DNA of 64,000 nucleotides, taken from positions 28,473-92,472 of the forward strand of contig JALHMS010000014.1 of the NCBI GenBank assembly GCA_022843925.1, in the 5' to 3' direction. How positions within the stretch are numbered: position 1 is the first letter of the stretch; every line of letters starts with the position of its first letter. Source of the DNA: Burkholderiales bacterium. GTDB taxonomy: Bacteria; Pseudomonadota; Gammaproteobacteria; Burkholderiales; Ga0077523. The notes under the pieces were generated by a model. It saw only the letters and a list, made by a program, of their open reading frames with translations. It made no database searches and had not been told where the DNA came from. The position numbers and the translations under genes are program-made. Of the stretch, positions 37,232 through 44,182 are shown piece after piece.

Positions 37232-37759
37232 TCAGCAGCAGTTCTTCGCAGCCGTGACCGGGATGCCGATCGGCTTCCCGCGAGTGGCCGGTGGGCAGCA
37301 CGCGACAGGTTCCGCAGCAGCCTCGACCATCGCAGGTGCCGGCGGTGCGCAGCACGCGGAGTCGCTGGCCGCGATGTCCTCCGCTTCGTGGAACACCGGG
37401 ATGTTCTCCAGCGTGTGGAAGTGCTCCCACGCAATGCCCTGAGGGTCGGTGATCCAGTGCTTCTCGCTTCGCGCATAGCAGCACGTCGTGGTGCCTTCGT
37501 TGCGCATCGCCATGTCTGCTTCCTCGGCACGCGCCTTCATCGCAGCGAGTTCCGCGGGGTCGTCCGTCTGGATACCCAGATGATCGACGCCAGGATGCGT
37601 GCCTCGCGTCGAGATCGCGAAGTTCACGGGCGGATCGTCGAGCATCCACTTCGCGTAGTCGCCCTCGAGGCGGGCCGGATCCGTGGCAAACAGCTGCGAG
37701 TAGAAGCCGACGCTCTTCGCGAGGTCGTCGACGTGCACGTGGACGTGGAAGCGCTTCAT
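37232..37759 (-). CDS. arsI: ArsI/CadI-type VOC protein (putative C-As lyase)
   Basis: The product is 175 residues. It starts FHVHVHVDDLAKSVGFYSQLF, the first half of a vicinal-oxygen-chelate fold. Metal ligands are expected at the first His, at HPGVDHLGIQ, and at the Glu in IAWEHFHT. The neighbouring cysteine pair TTTCCYA is the signature of ArsI, a non-haem Fe(II) dioxygenase that cleaves the C-As bond of trivalent methyl- and aryl-arsenicals. The C-terminal tail is rich in cysteine pairs (SDSACCAPP, VACCPP, KNCC at the very end), suggesting thiol binding of As(III). It sits second in the operon after arsR. Confidence 0.92.
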   Translation of the reverse strand: MKRFHVHVHVDDLAKSVGFYSQLFATDPARLEGDYAKWMLDDPPVNFAISTRGTHPGVDHLGIQTDDPAELAAMKARAEEADMAMRNEGTTTCCYARSEKHWITDPQGIAWEHFHTLENIPVFHEAEDIAASDSACCAPPAPAMVEAAAEPVACCPPATRGKPIGIPVTAAKNCC

Positions 37760-37772
37760 GGAGATCTCCGTT

Positions 37773-38099
37773 TCAGCAGCGTTTGCGGGCTTTCGGTACG
37801 ACGAGGTCGCAAGGTGCGCCCTGACAGCAGTGCGCGGTGAGGTAGTCGAGCAATGCGCCCATGCGGTCGAACGCCGGGCGGTAGATGAGATTGCGGCCGT
37901 CGCGCTCCTGCGAGGCGAGCCCGGCGTGCATCAATTCCTTCAGGTGAAACGACAGCGTGGAGGCCGGTACGTCGAGCGCCTCGGACAGCGCCCCGGGTGT
38001 CATGCCATCGGGCCCGGCACCGACGAGCGCACGGAAGATGCGCAGGCGCATGGCGTGGGCGAGGGCGACGAGGGCTAGGACGGCGGCTTCTTCTTCCAT
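37773..38099 (-). CDS. arsR: ArsR-family arsenic-responsive repressor
   Basis: The 108-residue winged-helix regulator starts at ATG 38099 (MEEEAAVLALVALAHAMRLRIFRAL). The recognition helix is VPASTLSFHLKELMHAGL and the wing is SQERDGRNLIYRP. The C-terminal HCCQGAPC (Cys91, Cys92, Cys97) resembles the three-cysteine As(III) site of the C-terminal-type ArsR of Acidithiobacillus; spacing differs by one or two residues. It is the first gene of arsR-arsI-arsC-acr3-arsH and is expected to repress its own promoter until As(III) binds. No strong ribosome-binding site is seen. Confidence 0.93.
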   Translation of the reverse strand: MEEEAAVLALVALAHAMRLRIFRALVGAGPDGMTPGALSEALDVPASTLSFHLKELMHAGLASQERDGRNLIYRPAFDRMGALLDYLTAHCCQGAPCDLVVPKARKRC

Positions 38100-38112
38100 G
38101 ATTCGACGATAG

Positions 38113-38126
38113 TGGAAATATGGAAG
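38113..38126 (-). promoter_or_regulatory. Candidate ArsR operator
   Basis: TGGAAATATGGAAG lies 14-27 bases upstream of the arsR start. Its minus-strand reading, CTTCCATATTTCCA, is an AT-rich imperfect dyad, like sites bound by ArsR/SmtB proteins. Position fits autorepression; the sequence match is weak. Confidence 0.3.
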
Positions 38127-38350
38127 CGGGTAAAGCGTGGTGTGTGCTTCTGGCGTGAGCCGATCGGCGCAGGCGTTGTTCCAATCCCGCGATCGATCGA
38201 TCGAAGCGAAGTTGATGCAGGCGCTGGCATGGCCGCCTCGCGGGCCGGTGGCCCGCGGCGGCATTGCAGCGTGGTGTACCAACAAGGGGAGGACCCCTTG
38301 TACATCCCCCCGTGGATGCGCCGCCAGTCCTCGGAGTGGCCAATGCTTTT

Positions 38351-38441
38351 GTAGGAGCGGCCCATGGCCGCGAAAGCGAGTGTCCTCGTCGATGCGGATC
38401 CGCGCACTCACCGCTTTCGCGGCCCTGGGCCGCTCCTTCAA
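38351..38441. repeat. REP/BIME-like pair of inverted GTAGGAGCGGC elements
   Basis: The left unit begins GTAGGAGCGGCCCATGGCCG and runs into CGAAAGCG; the right unit CGCTTTCGCGGCC...GGGCCGCTCCT is its inverted partner about 30 bases away. The GTAGGAGCGGC head recalls REP elements known from Pseudomonas and xanthomonads. The remaining 38.10-38.69 kb spacer holds no gene I can support. Confidence 0.7.
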
Positions 38442-38690
38442 GGTCCAACCCGGCGCGGGAGAGCCCTCGCCAGCGTGAGAGGAACCCGCCCCTGGTGCCC
38501 CATGCGGGACATCTGCCCGAAGCTGGCCTTCGCGATCCGTGATTCCGGACCAGCGCCACGTCCTCACGTGAACCTAGGCAGCCGTGAAAACAGACCCGAA
38601 TCCGACTCCCAACCGACGCGCCCGTGCAGTCACCAGACTCGTCGCCCTCAGCGCCGGGCGGCGGGTCGTGATGTCGCGACCCCGCGGTGA

Positions 38691-39266
38691 CTAAGCCCGA
38701 CGGCGGCGCGCCAGGGCGGCCAGGCCGAGCATTTCGGCGGCCAGCAGCCCGAGCGAGGCGGGTTCCGGGACGCGGTTGCTACCGAGGTCGGCGAAGGTGA
38801 AATCCACCACAACCGAGGCGCCGGGGACGGCACCGAATCGGCCCGGCGCGAACGTCAGCGTGTTACCGGACAGCGCCACATCGGACGCCGCGAACTCCGT
38901 GAAGCCGGTGATGGTCGCGGTGAAACCGGTGATCGGCATCGCGCCCGGATCCAGGGCCAGCGTGATCCGGAAGCTCCTGTCGAAGTTCGCGAAGTCGTTT
39001 CCCCGCAGGTACGAAAAGATGAAGGCCGATGCCTCCACGTTGCCGGAGAAGACGTCGATCACGGAACCGAATTGGGTGATCGAATAGGTGAACTCCGGTG
39101 TGCTCGCTGCGACCGTGGCCGAACTCGGGCTCACGCCCAGTCCGAGGCCGACGTCATCTGAAGTGAAGGTCGTGGAAGCCGTGCTGCCGATCAGGCCGGC
39201 GGAGGCGGGTGCCGCGATGACGAGGGTGGCCACCAGTCCGGCGGCGGTAACGAGGTGGCGGATCAT
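38691..39266 (-). CDS. PEP-CTERM sorting-domain protein
   Basis: The product is 191 residues. ATG 39266 has GGAGA eight bases upstream and begins a signal peptide (HLVTAAGLVATLVIAAPASAG); the longer ORF from 39422 is not supported. The mature domain is strand-rich without cysteines. It ends VPEPASLGLLAAEMLGLAALARRRRA, the PEP motif, hydrophobic helix and Arg tail recognised by exosortase. It is flanked by REP-like repeats on both sides and lies next to the integron, apparently alone. Confidence 0.92.
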   Translation of the reverse strand: MIRHLVTAAGLVATLVIAAPASAGLIGSTASTTFTSDDVGLGLGVSPSSATVAASTPEFTYSITQFGSVIDVFSGNVEASAFIFSYLRGNDFANFDRSFRITLALDPGAMPITGFTATITGFTEFAASDVALSGNTLTFAPGRFGAVPGASVVVDFTFADLGSNRVPEPASLGLLAAEMLGLAALARRRRA

Positions 39267-39589
39267 ATTCGAAGGTCTCCTGGGCGGGGCGTAGGCACGA
39301 TTGGTAGCAGGCGGAAAGCAGCCCGGCGTCAAGCAATGCGCATTCCTTTCCGAAGGGCGCGCAGTAACCGATTGACCTTGCGAGACTTCCGTTCGTGACA
39401 GTCGATTGGCATGCAGAAGCATGTAAGGAGGATCGACAGCTGGATGGCATTTGCACCATCGTGATCCTTATTCCGTGGCTGCGAGCTTTCCCCGCAGGTC
39501 GGACCTCAGTCCGACGCAGCGTGTTCATGGGGACGACGGTGGACTTCTACGCGTGGTCGTCGGGCTGAAGCCTGGCCTGCCATGCATTC

Positions 39590-39679
39590 GTAGGAGCGGC
39601 CCATCGCCGCGAAAGCGAGTGTTCCGGTCGTGGCGTTTCGTTGTATCGACCGATTTCGGGGCCATGGGCCCCTCCTACA
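39590..39679. repeat. Second REP/BIME-like element
   Basis: GTAGGAGCGGCCCATCGCCG followed by CGAAAGCGAGTG repeats the unit at 38351 with few changes. An inverted, degenerate partner (GCCATGGGCCCCTCCTAC) lies 50 bases on. It adjoins the breakpoint of the truncated integrase. The rest of 39.27-39.70 kb shows no gene. Confidence 0.65.
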
Positions 39680-39705
39680 AAGTGAGAACGTTGCATGGGT
39701 CCGAC

Positions 39706-39985
39706 CCCAGAATGCACGGAAGAGGACGGCCCACGTCGCCTGATTCGGCGTCGCTCCGGCTACGTTGCCTCCGGCTGCCAGATCGGTTAGAAAGGTCTCG
39801 ACCGCCTGCGCGCCGAGCTTCTCGGGATGTCGCAGGCGATGGAAGGGCACGCAGCGGTGCGCCCATTCGATGTAGGGCTTTTCGGTGCGGATGCTGTAAT
39901 GCTTCACGCGGATCTTGTGGCGTACCCGGTCGAGCAAACGTGGTGGCGGAGTGGCAACGTCGAAGGGCTGGGAAGCCTGCGGCAT
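39706..39985 (-). pseudogene. intI: Integron integrase IntI, N-terminal remnant
   Basis: ATG 39985 opens about 93 codons with strong likeness to IntI N-terminal domains: PPPRLLDRVRHKIRVKHYSIRTE, KPYIEWAHRCVPFHRLRHPEKLG and VETFLTDLAAGGNVAGATPNQA. This is the SAM-like core-binding domain of tyrosine recombinases. Similarity stops after AVLF, next to a REP-like element, so the catalytic domain with the R-H-R-Y residues and the IntI-specific insertion is gone. The remnant cannot recombine. GGAG lies upstream of the start, and a LexA-box-like site covers the promoter region. It faces away from the cassettes, as in all integrons. Confidence 0.85.
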
Positions 39986-40001
39986 GGGGAGGCTCCAAAT
40001 G

Positions 40002-40017
40002 CTGTACAAAAAGACAG
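40002..40017. promoter_or_regulatory. LexA (SOS) box upstream of the intI remnant
   Basis: CTGTACAAAAAGACAG matches CTG-N10-CAG exactly and lies 17-32 bases upstream of the intI start. SOS control of integron integrases through such a box is established in other integrons. Here it survives although the integrase is truncated. Confidence 0.75.
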
Positions 40018-40106
40018 TACACCTGCCGCATCTTATACGTCAAATTGACGTGTTTAAACACGTCAAGCGAGGGTGCGTGGTCGCGTCGATAGAGAGGAGC
40101 CCGCAT

Positions 40107-40142
40107 GTTAGACGTCAATTCCCCGTCCACTTCTAGTTGGGC
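40107..40142 (+). other. Probable attI region of the integron
   Basis: Two GTTRRRY-type cores, GTTAGAC at 40107 and GTTGGGC at 40136, lie between intI and the first cassette gene. The second fits a cassette junction, with the first cassette beginning TTGGGC. The exact recombination point cannot be fixed by eye. A cassette promoter is expected in this spacer but none is clear. Confidence 0.5.
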
Positions 40143-40159
40143 CCTCGGCACATAGTCAG

Positions 40160-40666
40160 ATGCGGCGAATCCTAAAGACGATTGACGGGTGGTCACTTCA
40201 AACGCTCGTTCGCGTCAATTGCTTTGTAGGTGCGTTCGTCGCGATCGCGAACGGCGGGTTCTTGGTGGTGACTCAGACCCAAGAGCCAAGTTTCCCTGTA
40301 GGGGTTCGGTTGGAGGCTGGTGCGCTCTTCGTCGGAGGGCTTATCTGTCTGCTGGTGGGGCTGAGGCGCTTCCCACGCCTCGGCAGGGCAACGCCAGCGC
40401 AAGTTCAAGGGGCGTTGCTTCTGTTGTTTGCGTGTGTCGTTCTTCTTGATGGAGTGCAGGTTGTGCTGCGCGGCCCCCCGACCGATGTTCGCTTCACATG
40501 GAACGCTCCATTGGTCGTTGCATTCATCGGTTACGCCGTCTATTTTGGGCGCCGTTCCTTTCTCACACCTGCTCAGATGGTATCGCCAGTTTTCCGGTTC
40601 GCGCACCTCTGGGCTGCGGGTGCGGCGGCAGTGCTCAGCGCTCTTGTCCTGGGTAGGCTGTCATGA
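40160..40666 (+). CDS. Cassette 1: small four-helix membrane protein, unknown
   Basis: The product is 168 residues. ATG 40160 starts 20 bases into the first cassette. Four hydrophobic segments are visible (VNCFVGAFVAIANGGFLVV, AGALFVGGLICLLVGL, GALLLLFACVVLLDGVQVVL and a C-terminal pair), with short basic loops. I recognise no family. The gene is bounded by the attI region and the attC at 40670, so it is the cassette with the best chance of expression from an integron promoter. Confidence 0.75.
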   Translation: MRRILKTIDGWSLQTLVRVNCFVGAFVAIANGGFLVVTQTQEPSFPVGVRLEAGALFVGGLICLLVGLRRFPRLGRATPAQVQGALLLLFACVVLLDGVQVVLRGPPTDVRFTWNAPLVVAFIGYAVYFGRRSFLTPAQMVSPVFRFAHLWAAGAAAVLSALVLGRLS

Positions 40667-40669
40667 GCG

Positions 40670-40767
40670 GGCCCAACCCGCGCTTCGAGCGGACCGCCGA
40701 GAAGCGTCGCTTCTCGGTACCCCGTCGGCTGCGCCGCCGGGCGGCCTCTCAAGCTTCACGTTAGGCC
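40670..40767 (+). other. attC site 1
   Basis: It starts GGCCCAAC and ends GTTAGGCC, and the two halves can fold back on each other. Inner arms include GAGCGGACCGCC and GGGCGGCCTC. It is about 92% identical by eye to the site at 46563, and its core box is intact. Confidence 0.8.
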
Positions 40768-40772
40768 TCCGA

Positions 40773-41225
40773 ATGCGCGCACTCGCAGTTCTCGTTGCCT
40801 TCGCGTCGTTCTGGTCGCCGGCCGAGTCAAAGAGTTCAGATTGGTCGACTCCGGAAGCCGCCTTCCGAGAACACCAAGATGCGTGGAAATCGAGAGATAT
40901 TCCTCGGTTCCTTCGAACAATCAGTTTTCGCCGTGATGCTGAGGAACAATTGGCGAAAGAGAAGAAAGTGCGAGTTTCGAAGCTACTGGAGGCCGATGTT
41001 CTCGGCCGCGCCACTCTCCTTGAATCGGAGCTAAGGCATCGTCTTCAATCCCGTGGCTTCAGGCCAGATGAACTTAGTAGCTGCGCGATCGTTACGAAGT
41101 GGCAGGATTCAGATGATCAGGTTCGATTTCCGCTTCGGTGTGACGGCCCCGGTGGCGGCGACTCGTTCTGGCCCATCAGACTTGTTTTGTCTGCAAATGG
41201 GTGGAGAGTTGTGAGTGCGCCTTGA
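40773..41225 (+). CDS. Cassette 2: secreted hypothetical protein
   Basis: The product is 150 residues. ATG 40773 lies six bases after the attC core, a typical cassette arrangement. The signal peptide is MRALAVLVAFASFWSPAESK. The mature part begins with TPEAAFREHQDAWKSRDIPRFLRTIS, reminiscent of NTF2-like or DUF4878-type folds in which a secreted domain starts with a helix counting calls to one function. It has two cysteines. I cannot name a family. Confidence 0.72.
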   Translation: MRALAVLVAFASFWSPAESKSSDWSTPEAAFREHQDAWKSRDIPRFLRTISFRRDAEEQLAKEKKVRVSKLLEADVLGRATLLESELRHRLQSRGFRPDELSSCAIVTKWQDSDDQVRFPLRCDGPGGGDSFWPIRLVLSANGWRVVSAP

Positions 41226-41231
41226 CCATGA

Positions 41232-41294
41232 GCCTAGCCCCGCCGTCAAGGGGACGTCCCGCAAGCGGGTCGCCCCTTACGTCGAACGTTAGTC
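41232..41294 (+). other. attC site 2
   Basis: GCCTAGC opens and GTTAGTC closes a 63-base site. The arms CGTCAAGGGG and CCCCTTACG pair around a GTCCCGCAAGCGGG hairpin. The core differs from GTTRRRY at one position. Confidence 0.65.
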
Positions 41295-41301
41295 GGCGCC
41301 A

Positions 41302-41910
41302 ATGGACCATTCAACCATTGCGCATACCTATGACCAACTCGCCATCCGGTGGCGTAACGACAAGTTCAGCCGTACAGATGGTGTACGCCAACATGAACGA
41401 GCTCTCGCGTTTCTCGGTTCACCGAGCGACGGCTGGGCTTTGAGCGTTGGGTGCGGCGCCAATACGAGGTTCAACGCCTTGCTGCGCGAGCACGCCCTTC
41501 ACCTTGAAGGCGTTGATATATCGGAGCAGATGGTCGCGCTTGCTAAGGCGGCGGATCCATCCGTTGTGCTGCACCACGCGGACGTCTGTGACTGGAAGCC
41601 GCCTCGGATGTATCGCTTCATCTCGGCATGGGACAGCATCTGGCACGTGAACCTTCATCGTCAGCGGCCGCTGATGCTGAAGTTGATGGAAGTGCTCGAG
41701 GTCGGGGGAGTCTTTCTGTTCACGGCCGGAGGACTAGACGCTCCGAGCGAGCATTTCGACTCGACGATGGGGCCGGAGGTGTACTACGCCACCCTAGGCA
41801 TCCCTTGTCTGCTTGAAGCCTTAAATGACGGGCATTGTGTTTGTCGCCATCTCGAGTTCGATCAGTTCCCGCAGAATCACCTTGCCGTCATCGCCCAAAG
41901 AGTCGCCTAA
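41302..41910 (+). CDS. Cassette 3: class I SAM-dependent methyltransferase
   Basis: The product is 202 residues with ATG eight bases after the attC core. The Rossmann motif I is ALSVGCGANTRFNALL (in place of the more common GCGxG), followed by acidic ELE-like LEGVDISEQMVALAK and HHADVCDW. The post-I and IV segments are FISAWDSIWHVNL and EVGGVFLFTAGGLD. The family methylates small molecules or proteins using S-adenosylmethionine; the substrate is unknown. The TAA stop overlaps the first box of attC 3, a common feature of compact cassettes. Confidence 0.88.
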   Translation: MDHSTIAHTYDQLAIRWRNDKFSRTDGVRQHERALAFLGSPSDGWALSVGCGANTRFNALLREHALHLEGVDISEQMVALAKAADPSVVLHHADVCDWKPPRMYRFISAWDSIWHVNLHRQRPLMLKLMEVLEVGGVFLFTAGGLDAPSEHFDSTMGPEVYYATLGIPCLLEALNDGHCVCRHLEFDQFPQNHLAVIAQRVA

Positions 41911-42000
41911 CCGGTGGCCCGAGCGGACATCCGGTCAGCGGTGCTGGCGGGTACCCTCCGCGCTGCGCGCTACGGCTGCCGCGCAGCCACAACGTCAGGT
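41905..42000 (+). other. attC site 3 (degenerate right core)
   Basis: The left box is GCCTAAC, overlapping the methyltransferase stop. The right box is GTCAGGT, off consensus. The interior carries GGGTACC and GCTGCGCGC segments like those of sites 1 and 7. Confidence 0.5.
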
Positions 42001-42401
42001 TTCATGGTGCCCGCCTTGAAGCTGATCCTCATGCTCACGCTTGCGTTCCTTGCCTCTTGTGACAAAGACACAGGATTAAGCGATCGCCTCGAGAAACTGG
42101 CTGCGGGCAACGTCGGACGGTCGGTGGACATGAGCATCGCTGCGCCGTTTGCCTGGGATGAGGTCGCTGTATTTGGCGCTTACTACCCAAAGAAAGCCGC
42201 TTGTAGCGAACTCAAACTGTCGGTGTGGGGCTGCTTCTGGCTTAGTTATCCTGAGCCAGATGACGCTTCGCCGTCATTGATCGCTTTCCTGAGCAAAGGA
42301 GACTTGGCCGCCACCGCGTTCCTTCAACGATGCAAGATCGAGGTGGCCTTACGTGGCGGCGCAAAAGCTAAGCGAGGTACTGCAAGGTTCATCTCAGCTA
42401 G

Positions 42402-43617
42402 GGAACCTCTGCACAGCCTCCTCGCCGTCGAGCACAATCCGACCTGTCGCCGAAACGTATCTCTGAGCCACCGATGAAGCAACGCAGCCTCGCCGAATCC
42501 GGATTCGAACGCCGCTCTAAGTTGACCAAGCGGCAGCGCTTCCTGAACGAAATGGATGTGGTGATGCCTTGGGCGCAACTGGTGGCGCTGGTGTCGCCCG
42601 CTCAGCCCACGCTCGGTCCGCGCGGCGGGCGCGTGCCGTTTCCCGCGGAGACCATGCTGCGCATCCACTTCATGCAGCAGTGGTTCGCCCTCTCGGACCC
42701 CGCGATGGAAGAGGCGCTGCACGACATCCCGGCGATGCGCGCCTTCGCGAAGCTCGATGCGGGCGAGGACGCGCTCCCGGATGAGAGTTCGATCCTGCGC
42801 TTCCGTCACCGGCTGGAGAAGCACGAGCTCGCTGGCCAACTCCTGGCAACCGTCAACGCCGTGCTCGAGGACAAAGGGCTGCTGCTGCGCCAGGGCACGA
42901 TCGTGGATGCCACCCTGATCTCGGCGCCCAGTTCCACGAAGAACGAGACCGGCACGCGCGACCCCGAGATGCACCAGACGAAGAAGGGCAACCAGTGGTA
43001 CTTCGGCATGAAGGCGCACATCGGAGTGGATGCCGAATCGGGTCTCACCCATACGGTCCAGGGGACGGCCGCCAACGTCAACGACGTCACTCTGGCGCAC
43101 GCGCTGCTGCACGGCGAGGAGAAGCATGTCTTTGCTGATGCGGGCTACCAAGGCGTCGAGAAGCGCGAGGAAAACCAGGAGACGCCGGTTACCTGGCACG
43201 TGGCCATGAAGGTCAGCAAGCGACGCGCGTTGCCGGACACTCGCTGGGGCCGAATGATCGAGAAGGCCGAGCACGCCAAGGCGAGCATCCGGGCGAAGGT
43301 GGAGCATCCGTTCCGGATCGTGAAGCGGCAGTTCGGCTACATGAAGACACGCTACCGCGGCCTGGCGAAGAACACCGCGCAGCTCACCGTGCTGTTCGCG
43401 CTGGCGAACGTGTACCAGGTGAGGCGATTGTTGATGCCCGAGGCACAGGTGCGTCCATGAGGGCCGCAATGCCCGGGAATCTGGCGCCAAACGGCGCCAC
43501 CGAGTACGCAATGTCGATCCGAAGGGGTTCGTTTCCGCCTCATTCACCGCGTCCGATCTCCGGAGTGACCAACTCATCCCCTACGTGCTGCCGAATCGGT
43601 GGCTCTGCAGAGCTTCC
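42402..43617. mobile_element. IS5-family insertion sequence, 1,216 bp
   Basis: The inverted ends GGAACCTCTGCACAGCC and GGCTCTGCAGAGCTTCC match at all but two positions. Both flanks are CTAG (42398-42401 and 43618-43621), the 4-bp duplication typical of the IS5 family. The element contains one transposase gene and appears complete. It lies inside a cassette gene. Confidence 0.88.
42474..43460 (+). CDS. IS5-family transposase
   Basis: The 328-residue DDE transposase appears intact. An N-terminal DUF772-like region is seen (RFLNEMDVVMPWAQLVALV, GRVPFPAETMLRIHFMQQWFALSD, ESSILRFRHRLEKHEL). The catalytic residues are in GTIVDATLISAPSS (first Asp), HVFADAGYQGVEKRE (second Asp) and IRAKVEHPFRIVKRQFGYMKTRYRGLAKN (Glu). 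The usual Y-R-E signature of IS4/IS5 proteins is present in the last segment. It moves the enclosing element by cut-and-paste. Confidence 0.95.
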   Translation: MKQRSLAESGFERRSKLTKRQRFLNEMDVVMPWAQLVALVSPAQPTLGPRGGRVPFPAETMLRIHFMQQWFALSDPAMEEALHDIPAMRAFAKLDAGEDALPDESSILRFRHRLEKHELAGQLLATVNAVLEDKGLLLRQGTIVDATLISAPSSTKNETGTRDPEMHQTKKGNQWYFGMKAHIGVDAESGLTHTVQGTAANVNDVTLAHALLHGEEKHVFADAGYQGVEKREENQETPVTWHVAMKVSKRRALPDTRWGRMIEKAEHAKASIRAKVEHPFRIVKRQFGYMKTRYRGLAKNTAQLTVLFALANVYQVRRLLMPEAQVRP

Positions 43618-43698
43618 CTAGCAGCGATACAGGATGTATGCAAGGCGTGCATCGACTCAGTCAAGAATGAAACCTTATTTTTCAATCGAGAGGACTTC

Positions 43699-43740
43699 AC
43701 CCAACGCACTGGGCGCAGCCTGTCATCTCAAACGTTGGGC
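43699..43740 (+). other. attC site 4 (unusually short)
   Basis: ACCCAAC at the left and GTTGGGC at the right pair exactly as outer boxes, but only 28 bases lie between, shorter than normal attC sites. It marks the 3' end of the IS-interrupted cassette and may be a deleted site. Confidence 0.5.
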
Positions 43741-43773
43741 AGTGAAGCGAGTCCGAGAGCAGCCAGCACCAGA

Positions 43774-44163
43774 ATGAAGAAATCACTGCCGATCCCGAGA
43801 ATCGCCGCGGCCCTCGAACAAGAGTGGGCCAAGGAACTGGCCGCACGCGCAGGTGTAGCCACCGAAGCGTTTCTGAGCTCGCCGTCAACGCACATGACGT
43901 ACCCGACTGAAGGTGTACGCATTGAGTTGATGGACGGTTCAGTAGTCGAGTTCAAGTACGCGTTCGCCTTGGTCAAGCTGGAGTGGCGCGCCATAGCGGT
44001 TTTCACGGAACATTGCGGGCATCACGTCTACCCTCACCACGAGGCACGGGTCTATCAAGAAGGTGTCCTTGTGTTCAGAGACGACATAGCCCAGCCCACT
44101 GTTTCACCGGCGCCCGCGAGCTGGCGTTGCCCGCTCCCGGACGCCGGTGAACAGAGTCGCTAG
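43774..44163 (+). CDS. Cassette 5: hypothetical protein
   Basis: The product is 129 residues from ATG 43774, 34 bases after the preceding attC core. The ORF track start at 43585 lies inside the IS and is rejected. The sequence MKKSLPIPRIAAALEQEWAKELAARAGV is helical. It is followed by strands THMTYPTEGVRIELMDGSVVEFKYAFALVK and CGHHVYPHHEARVYQ. No family is recognised. The last 25 codons and the TAG stop lie within attC site 5, so the C-terminus is encoded by the recombination site. Confidence 0.7.
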   Translation: MKKSLPIPRIAAALEQEWAKELAARAGVATEAFLSSPSTHMTYPTEGVRIELMDGSVVEFKYAFALVKLEWRAIAVFTEHCGHHVYPHHEARVYQEGVLVFRDDIAQPTVSPAPASWRCPLPDAGEQSR

Positions 44164-44165
44164 GC
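44089..44165 (+). other. attC site 5
   Basis: The arms TTCACCGGCG and CGCCGGTGAA pair perfectly. The outer boxes are GCCCAGC and GCTAGGC. The site overlaps the 3' end of the cassette 5 gene. Confidence 0.75.
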
Positions 44166-44182
44166 CTCGAGTTCAGCTCCCC

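Larger units (their letters stand above)
42004..43670 (+). pseudogene. Cassette 4: lipoprotein gene interrupted by an IS5-type element
   Basis: ATG 42004 opens a lipoprotein signal (LKLILMLTLAFLASCDK, lipobox Cys about residue 19). About 130 codons follow, including AAPFAWDEVAVFGAYYPKKAACSE. The frame then runs into the insertion element at 42402. Removing the element and one CTAG copy restores the frame: RFISA continues as SSDTGCMQGVHRLSQE and stops at 43670. The intact protein would have been about 150 residues; family unknown. In the present state translation continues into the element to 42477, giving a chimeric tail. Confidence 0.7.
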
